Shown in pieces: positions 59,792 through 64,000 of a stretch of 64,000 nt of DNA (position 1 is the stretch's first letter; each line of letters begins with the position of its first letter). The stretch covers positions 16,834-80,833 of the forward strand of contig CAJUNR010000021.1 in assembly GCA_910587765.1 (NCBI GenBank), written 5' to 3'. The notes beneath the pieces are model-generated. The model was not told the origin of the DNA and ran no database searches. It worked only from the letters and a program-made list of their open reading frames with translations. The position numbers were made by a program, and so were the translations under genes. Source of the DNA: an uncultured Lachnospiraceae bacterium (GTDB lineage Bacteria > Bacillota > Clostridia > Lachnospirales > Lachnospiraceae).

Positions 59792-60334
59792 ATGGCAAAA
59801 TTTGTATGCAGCGTATGTGGTTATGTTCATGAAGGAGATTCCGCACCGGAGAAATGTCCGCAGTGTGGGGTGCCGGCAAGCAAGTTTACCAAGCAGGAGG
59901 AAGGTTTAAGCTGGGCTGCGGAACACGTAGTGGGAGTTGCGCAGGGCGTAAGCGAGGACATCCTCGAGGATCTGAGAGCGAACTTCAACGGCGAGTGCTC
60001 TGAGGTTGGTATGTATCTTGCGATGGCACGCGTCGCTCACAGAGAGGGATATCCGGAGATCGGCCTTTACTGGGAGAAAGCGGCTTACGAAGAGGCTGAG
60101 CATGCTGCAAAATTTGCCGAGCTTCTGGGCGAGGTAGTTACGGACAGCACGAAGAAGAATCTGGAGATGCGTGTGGCAGCCGAGAACGGAGCGACCGCAG
60201 GCAAGTTTGATCTCGCAAAACGCGCGAAAGTTGCAAACCTGGATGCAATTCATGACACCGTTCATGAGATGGCAAGGGACGAGGCAAGACACGGAAAAGC
60301 GTTTGAGGGGTTATTAAAAAGGTATTTCGGATAG
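59792..60334 (+). CDS. Reverse rubrerythrin (NADH peroxidase-type)
   Basis: A 180-residue protein with the rubredoxin-like domain first (FVCSVCGYVHEGDSAPEKCP, CGVPASKF) and the diiron four-helix domain second (NGECSEVGMYLAMARVAHRE, EEAEHAAKFAE, DEARHGKAFEG). This reversed order defines reverse rubrerythrins, which reduce peroxide and oxygen in anaerobes. The upstream box ties it to the Fur-family gene. SD AAAAGGAG. Confidence 0.93.
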   Translation: MAKFVCSVCGYVHEGDSAPEKCPQCGVPASKFTKQEEGLSWAAEHVVGVAQGVSEDILEDLRANFNGECSEVGMYLAMARVAHREGYPEIGLYWEKAAYEEAEHAAKFAELLGEVVTDSTKKNLEMRVAAENGATAGKFDLAKRAKVANLDAIHDTVHEMARDEARHGKAFEGLLKRYFG

Positions 60335-60373
60335 GAAAAAAGCCCGTAAAATCAAGGGTTTAAGCAATTTTAA

Positions 60374-60407
60374 GGGGATCGGCTCATATGGGCTGATTCC
60401 CTTTTTT
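60374..60407 (+). terminator. Terminator after rubrerythrin
   Basis: GGGGATCGGCTC pairs (with wobble) with GGGCTGATTCCC, then TTTTTT. CTGTGTAA repeats and AT-rich foreign DNA begin immediately after. Confidence 0.7.
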
Positions 60408-60418
60408 GGCTTCAGTGG

Positions 60419-60483
60419 CTGTGTAAAAAACTGTGTAAGGTTCTGGGCGTTCTGTGTAAACTGTGTAAGAAAAAACTGTGTAA
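60419..60483 (+). repeat. CTGTGTAA repeat cluster at left edge of the AT-rich element
   Basis: Five CTGTGTAA copies at 60419, 60431, 60452, 60461 and 60476. Further copies occur at 61264-61762, so the repeats bracket the element's first gene. Confidence 0.9.
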
Positions 60484-60525
60484 ATAGAAAGCAAGAAAAA
60501 AGCCCTCTTTCGGGGGCTTCCTTCC

Positions 60526-60924
60526 TTAGTATACGGTCATATCTTCATCGTGGTTATGGCTGTTGTATATTTTTATATGAAAAAGCATAATGTTTTTTTG
60601 TTCTATGTTTTTATCTTCTTCCTTAAAAAATATAGGGGCTGTCTTGTGCTTCTTTTCGTATTCTAAATAATTTTTTAACTTGTTCCTTAAATAATATACT
60701 GATGTATTACTTTTTATCAGTATTTCAATATTATAATTCTTGTAATTTTCCTTTTTCTTTGTATAGTTATATCTTATTATTAATTCGTTTTTTTCGGGCA
60801 AAACTTCTATATAAGGATTCATTATAAAATGATTCCTTATAAACCACTTGTGCCAGTCTATTAAAGGTGTTCCTGTTGGTGGTAATCTATCTATAAAATC
60901 ATTAAATTTTTTTGTCCTTGCCAT
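60526..60924 (-). CDS. Protein of unknown function in the AT-rich element
   Basis: A 132-residue protein (ARTKKFNDFIDRLPPTGTPL, DWHKWFIRNHFIMNPYIEVL, ELIIRYNYTKKKENYKNYN) with Lys/Asn/Ile-rich composition and very low GC compared with upstream genes. No domain recognised. A possible SD AAGGGAGAG precedes the ATG. It is the only minus-strand gene seen in this element. Confidence 0.6.
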   Translation of the reverse strand: MARTKKFNDFIDRLPPTGTPLIDWHKWFIRNHFIMNPYIEVLPEKNELIIRYNYTKKKENYKNYNIEILIKSNTSVYYLRNKLKNYLEYEKKHKTAPIFFKEEDKNIEQKNIMLFHIKIYNSHNHDEDMTVY

Positions 60925-61015
60925 TTGGGGCGGCTCTCCCTTCTCTATAAATTATTCATAAAGTATACCATATTTAGCGCATATGTGCTAGTCCTCTTTT
61001 AAAGGCGGTAAACTC

Positions 61016-61146
61016 GGCGGCTGTCAAGTGCTAGGGTGGAGATTTTTTTGAATGTATTTCTCAAAAAAATACTACCCGATCTTGACTGCCTTACAGTATA
61101 AAAATAATGGGTATGGGTGGAATAACACGCTCTTAGTTATTCCGCC
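61016..61146. other. Two large hairpins in the intergenic part of the replicon
   Basis: Bases 61016-61090 form a long imperfect stem (GGCTGTCAAG with CTTGACTGCC, plus ATTTTTTTGA with TCAAAAAAAT). GGTGGAATAAC (61116-61126) pairs with GTTATTCCGCC (61136-61146). They may be an RNA or part of a replication origin. Confidence 0.6.
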
Positions 61147-61263
61147 TTGGGTGCGCTCTTTTTTCTTCCAGTCTGGCAAGAAAGTATATTTTTTTGTGGC
61201 AAATGATGATTTTTTTAAAAAAAATTGAAAAAATACTCTTTTTTCTCAAAAACTCAAAAACCG

Positions 61264-61762
61264 CTGTGTAAACTGTGTAAACTGTGTAAATTTATTATAT
61301 CACATAACCTAATTCTTTGAAAAACCCTGTAAATACGGGCTTTTTCGCTACATACACAGGCAACACTGGGCTTGTGTTGCCTGTGTATGGGTCAACTGTG
61401 TAAACTGTGTAAATTTTTAAGTCTTTGCAAGTGTTCCTTGCGCTTTTTCTATACGAGATACACAGTTTTAAACAGTTGACCTATATTCACTTGCAAAAAA
61501 GCGGCTGATACGAAGTATCAGAAGGCTAACCCGCCCGCTTTTTTGGTCGTAGATTTTCGGTAGAAAATCGAGCGTAATAAAAATAAGGGGCTTTTCGCTT
61601 GCGAAAAGAATACACGCCCTATAAAACAAGCAATAAGAAGTATATTAACATAAAAATACACAGTAAGAGAAAAATACACACTTTTTATATAAAAATAAAA
61701 CTGTGTAAAAGTGTGTAATTTACACAGTTTAAAAATCTGGAAGTGTTGACAAAACTGTGTAA
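61264..61762. repeat. Iteron and hairpin region, candidate replication origin
   Basis: CTGTGTAA occurs at 61264, 61273, 61282 (9-bp period), 61396, 61405 (9-bp period), 61701 and 61755, and inverted at 61720-61727. A perfect 15-bp inverted repeat (61352-61366 with 61374-61388) carries CTGTGTA. Three short perfect hairpins follow at 61505-61521, 61552-61569 and 61591-61608. No gene is seen between 60925 and 61901. Confidence 0.8.
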
Positions 61763-61901
61763 ATTTTATAAAATTATATTATAAAAATTGAATAATAAAT
61801 CTAACAAGTATAGATTAAATGGAAAAATTGAAGGGCTGAAAAGTCTTTTATTTTCTGTTTAATCTATTTTTTTATTTTATAAGAAAGGAAGAAAAAAATA
61901 T

Positions 61902-62090
61902 ATGAATAAAGATAAAAAAATAACAAGGTTCTCACAATGTAGTGATCCTGAAGGTTATAAAAAGAAAGATAGAGAATGGATTGATTTATATAAATTATTA
62001 TATAACGGTTATACCCTTGATGAACTTATAGACATTGATAAAAGCGTTTTTATGATGGCTGATAAAATTAGGGGCTTAGAACAAAAATAG
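61902..62090 (+). CDS. Small protein of unknown function upstream of rep
   Basis: A 62-residue, charged, AT-rich-encoded protein (KDKKITRFSQCSDPEGYKKK, then WIDLYKLLYNGYTLDELIDI). SD AAAGGAAG. The last part looks like a small HTH or helical domain (YTLDELIDIDKSVFMMADKI), so copy-number control of the replicon is possible. The next small ORF starts 12 nt later. Confidence 0.6.
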   Translation: MNKDKKITRFSQCSDPEGYKKKDREWIDLYKLLYNGYTLDELIDIDKSVFMMADKIRGLEQK

Positions 62091-62101
62091 AGTTTCTTAT
62101 T

Positions 62102-62197
62102 ATGATTTATGAAAACAATGTTGCTTCATTAACTGCTATTGATGAACTTATACAAGAAAAGGCTGAAAAACAAAAAAAGGAAAGGGGTAATGTCTAA
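62102..62197 (+). CDS. 31-residue ORF overlapping the rep start
   Basis: IYENNVASLTAIDELIQEKA then EKQKKERGNV, probably one charged helix. Its stop overlaps by 8 nt an ATG (62190) that has a strong SD (AAAGGAAAGGGG) and is the probable rep start, suggesting translational coupling. It is too short for standard gene callers. Confidence 0.45.
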   Translation: MIYENNVASLTAIDELIQEKAEKQKKERGNV

Positions 62198-62313
62198 TCA
62201 ACGAAAAGGAAAAAACAGAAATAAGAGCAAGGATTTTTAATATCGCTCAATATGAATTTAATCCAAAAAGTGGCGAAGATTTACATTTCAATGAGAATAA
62301 TATAAAAGATGGA

Positions 62314-63657
62314 TTGGATCACAAAACAATAAAGCGTTATGCGTGGATATGCCACAATAAAGATATATACACAGAAGATGAAGAAAGAAAAAGCAAAGGA
62401 AAAGCGGGCGAATTAAAAGGTAAACATTGGCATATTGTTTTAGATTGTCCTAATAGCATACCTTTATCTACAATAGCAAAGTGGTTTGGTGTTCCTGAAA
62501 ATGCTGTTGAAATTCCTTCTGGGCGTGGTGCTTTTCTTGATTGCGTTCAATACCTTACACATTCAAGTGATAAATGTCAAGATGAAGGAAAAACTCTATA
62601 TCCTGATGATGAAGTTTTTTCAAATTTTGACTGGCAAAAGGAATTATTAGAAAGAGAAGAAAACAAGCTAAAATATGGTGGTGATTTAAGTAAAAAAGAC
62701 CGTATGCTATTTGATGTCTTGTATCTCGGAAAAACTTTAAAAGAATGTCAACAAGAAGATAAATTATTATATATGGCTAATCTTGAAAAACTTAAAAAAT
62801 TTAGAGTTGAGTATATAACAAATAATATGGAAGTTCCAAAAACTCGTATAAATATTTATATCACTGGTAAAGGCGGTGAAGGTAAAGATACGGCAAGTCG
62901 TGCTATTGCTAGGGCTTTATATCCTGATATAGAGAATGACGAAGATATATTTTTTGAGGTAGGGGCTGATAATGCAACATATGAAGGTTATGACGGACAA
63001 CCTGTTTTAATCTGGTCTGAATATAGGGCTTATACCCTACTTGAAGCCTTTAAGGGTAGAGAGAACCTTTTCAAAATTTTTGATACACACCCTCATAATG
63101 CTAGGGTTAATATAAAATTTGGCTCTGTTAAACTTGTTAATACTGTTAATATTGTCAATAGTGTTGAAGATAGAAATGTATTTTTAGATGGTTTAGCAGG
63201 GGAATATGTAGATAAGGCAGGGAATTTGAGAACTGCTGAAGATAAAGGACAAAGTTATAGAAGATTTCCTATTGATATGGGCTTATCTGATGAAGAAGTA
63301 ATTATTAGGTTAAGCAAATATTTTACTAGGGAAAGTGATGATCCACAAGAATTTGAAATCTGGAAAAAGATTAAAGGTAATTTTAGAAAAATAAGAACTT
63401 TATGTAAGGGAAATGAAGAAAAAGCCCGTTTCTATGAAAATAAAATATTAAAAGATTTACCTGAAAAAATAAAGGAATTATTAGCAAACGAACAAGATTT
63501 GACTGACGCTGAAATTGACGCTTTACTTGCTGACTATGGCGAAGAAATAACAGACGAAGAACCACAACAACAAGAATCACAAGAGCCTGAAAAAGACGCT
63601 GACTTAGTAAAAATGGCACAAGATAATTTTGATGATCTTTTTGATTTAAAGGGGTGA
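62314..63657 (+). CDS. rep: Replication initiator: HUH endonuclease fused to SF3-like helicase
   Basis: From the TTG at 62314 the frame encodes 447 residues. The HUH motif is KHWHIVLD (H38, H40) and the likely nicking tyrosine is in CVQYLTH (Y80). The helicase has Walker A ITGKGGEGKDTASRA (about 185-192) and Walker B VLIWSE (231-236). The carboxy terminus is Gln/Glu-rich. The family's first motif (RARIFNIAQYEFNPKSGEDL) lies upstream at 62224-62283 in the same frame, but no ATG precedes it. ATG 62190 is in another frame and would join if one A of the A6 run at 62211-62216 were skipped. This two-domain layout matches plasmid Reps related to those of CRESS-DNA viruses. It implies rolling-circle replication of the element. 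Confidence 0.85.
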   Translation: MDHKTIKRYAWICHNKDIYTEDEERKSKGKAGELKGKHWHIVLDCPNSIPLSTIAKWFGVPENAVEIPSGRGAFLDCVQYLTHSSDKCQDEGKTLYPDDEVFSNFDWQKELLEREENKLKYGGDLSKKDRMLFDVLYLGKTLKECQQEDKLLYMANLEKLKKFRVEYITNNMEVPKTRINIYITGKGGEGKDTASRAIARALYPDIENDEDIFFEVGADNATYEGYDGQPVLIWSEYRAYTLLEAFKGRENLFKIFDTHPHNARVNIKFGSVKLVNTVNIVNSVEDRNVFLDGLAGEYVDKAGNLRTAEDKGQSYRRFPIDMGLSDEEVIIRLSKYFTRESDDPQEFEIWKKIKGNFRKIRTLCKGNEEKARFYENKILKDLPEKIKELLANEQDLTDAEIDALLADYGEEITDEEPQQQESQEPEKDADLVKMAQDNFDDLFDLKG

Positions 63658-63661
63658 AAAA

Positions 63662-63853
63662 ATGAAAGAAATAAATGAAGAAAATTTCAAGAGTAGATAC
63701 TTATTATTTTATGATAATTATAAAAAAGGTAATTATATCTTAAGTGTTTATATTGATGAAGATTATAATAAGTTTATAAATGTCTTGGATTTAGACTTGA
63801 TGGAAAATACATATTATATCGAAGAATCAAGTTATAATTCAAATACAAAATAA
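63662..63853 (+). CDS. Small protein of unknown function downstream of rep
   Basis: A 63-residue acidic, Tyr/Asn-rich protein (KEINEENFKSRYLLFYDNYK, YILSVYIDEDYNKFINVLDL), starting 4 nt after the rep stop and probably co-transcribed. The likely SD (GGGG, 63650s) lies inside the rep end. No family recognised. Confidence 0.6.
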   Translation: MKEINEENFKSRYLLFYDNYKKGNYILSVYIDEDYNKFINVLDLDLMENTYYIEESSYNSNTK

Positions 63854-63872
63854 AAGAAAGGAAGAACAAAAA

Positions 63873-64000
63873 ATGAATACAATAATTAAATTCTATATAA
63901 AAAAATATATTTATAAAAAATTAGATGAAGCAAAAAACCAGATAAATATTGATACTACTGTAAATGACATTTTAGAAGAATGGGCTAATAGTTCAACTTC
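63873..64000 (+). CDS. Partial ORF at window end, replicon gene of unknown function
   Basis: ATG at 63873 with SD AAAGGAAG; the frame stays open to the window edge (NTIIKFYIKKYIYKKLDEAK, then DTTVNDILEEWANSS). The short visible part is Lys/Ile-rich like its neighbours and cannot be assigned. Confidence 0.55.
   Translation, partial: MNTIIKFYIKKYIYKKLDEAKNQINIDTTVNDILEEWANSST

Noticed and set aside
60419..61762. CRISPR array suggested by many CTGTGTAA repeats
   Set aside because: Repeats are 8-9 bp, irregularly spaced and partly inverted, with no cas genes; they fit iterons.

Overview
The window looks like a chromosomal segment of a Gram-positive, spore-forming anaerobic gut Clostridium, most likely Lachnospiraceae. 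This rests on Shine-Dalgarno starts of the AGGAGG type, moderately GC-rich coding, a SpoIID/SpoIIQ-like pair, a T-box in front of ileS, many PTS systems, reverse rubrerythrin with a Fur-family regulator, and no respiratory genes. The genus cannot be fixed from the sequence alone.

Layout. 1-6.5 kb: the 3' end of an ATP-binding regulator carrying an 8-nt tandem repeat; a cobalamin-riboswitch operon (transcobalamin-like DUF4430 protein plus ECF S component); a Crp/Fnr regulator followed by its probable operator and a ferredoxin-thioredoxin-reductase-like protein with thioredoxin; then a solute-binding lipoprotein paired with a chemoreceptor. 6.5-13 kb: DUF6688 membrane protein, histidine phosphatase, and module A: BlaI-type repressor, M56 metallopeptidase and four small genes of unknown function, two of them secreted. 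13-20.7 kb: RelB antitoxin with a truncated toxin, an RpiR-controlled beta-glucoside PTS/GH1 operon, a decayed ATPase/nuclease gene and an intact relative. 20.7-38.7 kb: alpha-glucoside genes (two GH13 enzymes, AraC regulator), a trehalose regulon split over three sites (PTS, TreR, phosphotrehalase) and joined by matching operator triplets, a LarA-type racemase, and module B, a second diverged and partly broken copy of the BlaI/M56 module, followed by an ECF sigma/anti-sigma pair and an Ldh-family dehydrogenase. 38.7-47.5 kb: a small structured transcript, asparaginase, MarR/MATE, another decayed ATPase gene, ArsR/HMA/Zn-Cd ATPase and a D,D-carboxypeptidase. 47.5-60.3 kb: housekeeping genes (ileS, glgP, spoIID, SpoIIQ-like, hemolysin III, DEAD-box helicase, NlpC/P60, Fur, rubrerythrin). 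60.35 kb to the end: an AT-rich foreign replicon with CTGTGTAA iterons, large hairpins and a Rep protein combining an HUH nuclease with a superfamily-3-like helicase.

Most promising for follow-up: (i) the twin BlaI/M56 modules. They lie about 20.4 kb apart as direct repeats, share a 422-bp identical patch inside diverged flanks, and have conserved palindromes before secreted-protein genes, which suggests a membrane-protease-regulated secretion system. (ii) The iteron/HUH-SF3 replicon, whose Rep amino terminus is in a different frame. (iii) An ~80-nt repeat with compensatory changes after two terminators. (iv) An out-of-frame octanucleotide repeat able to switch a regulator. (v) A tiny membrane-peptide gene embedded between hairpins. 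All function calls come from reading the sequence; no database search was possible.
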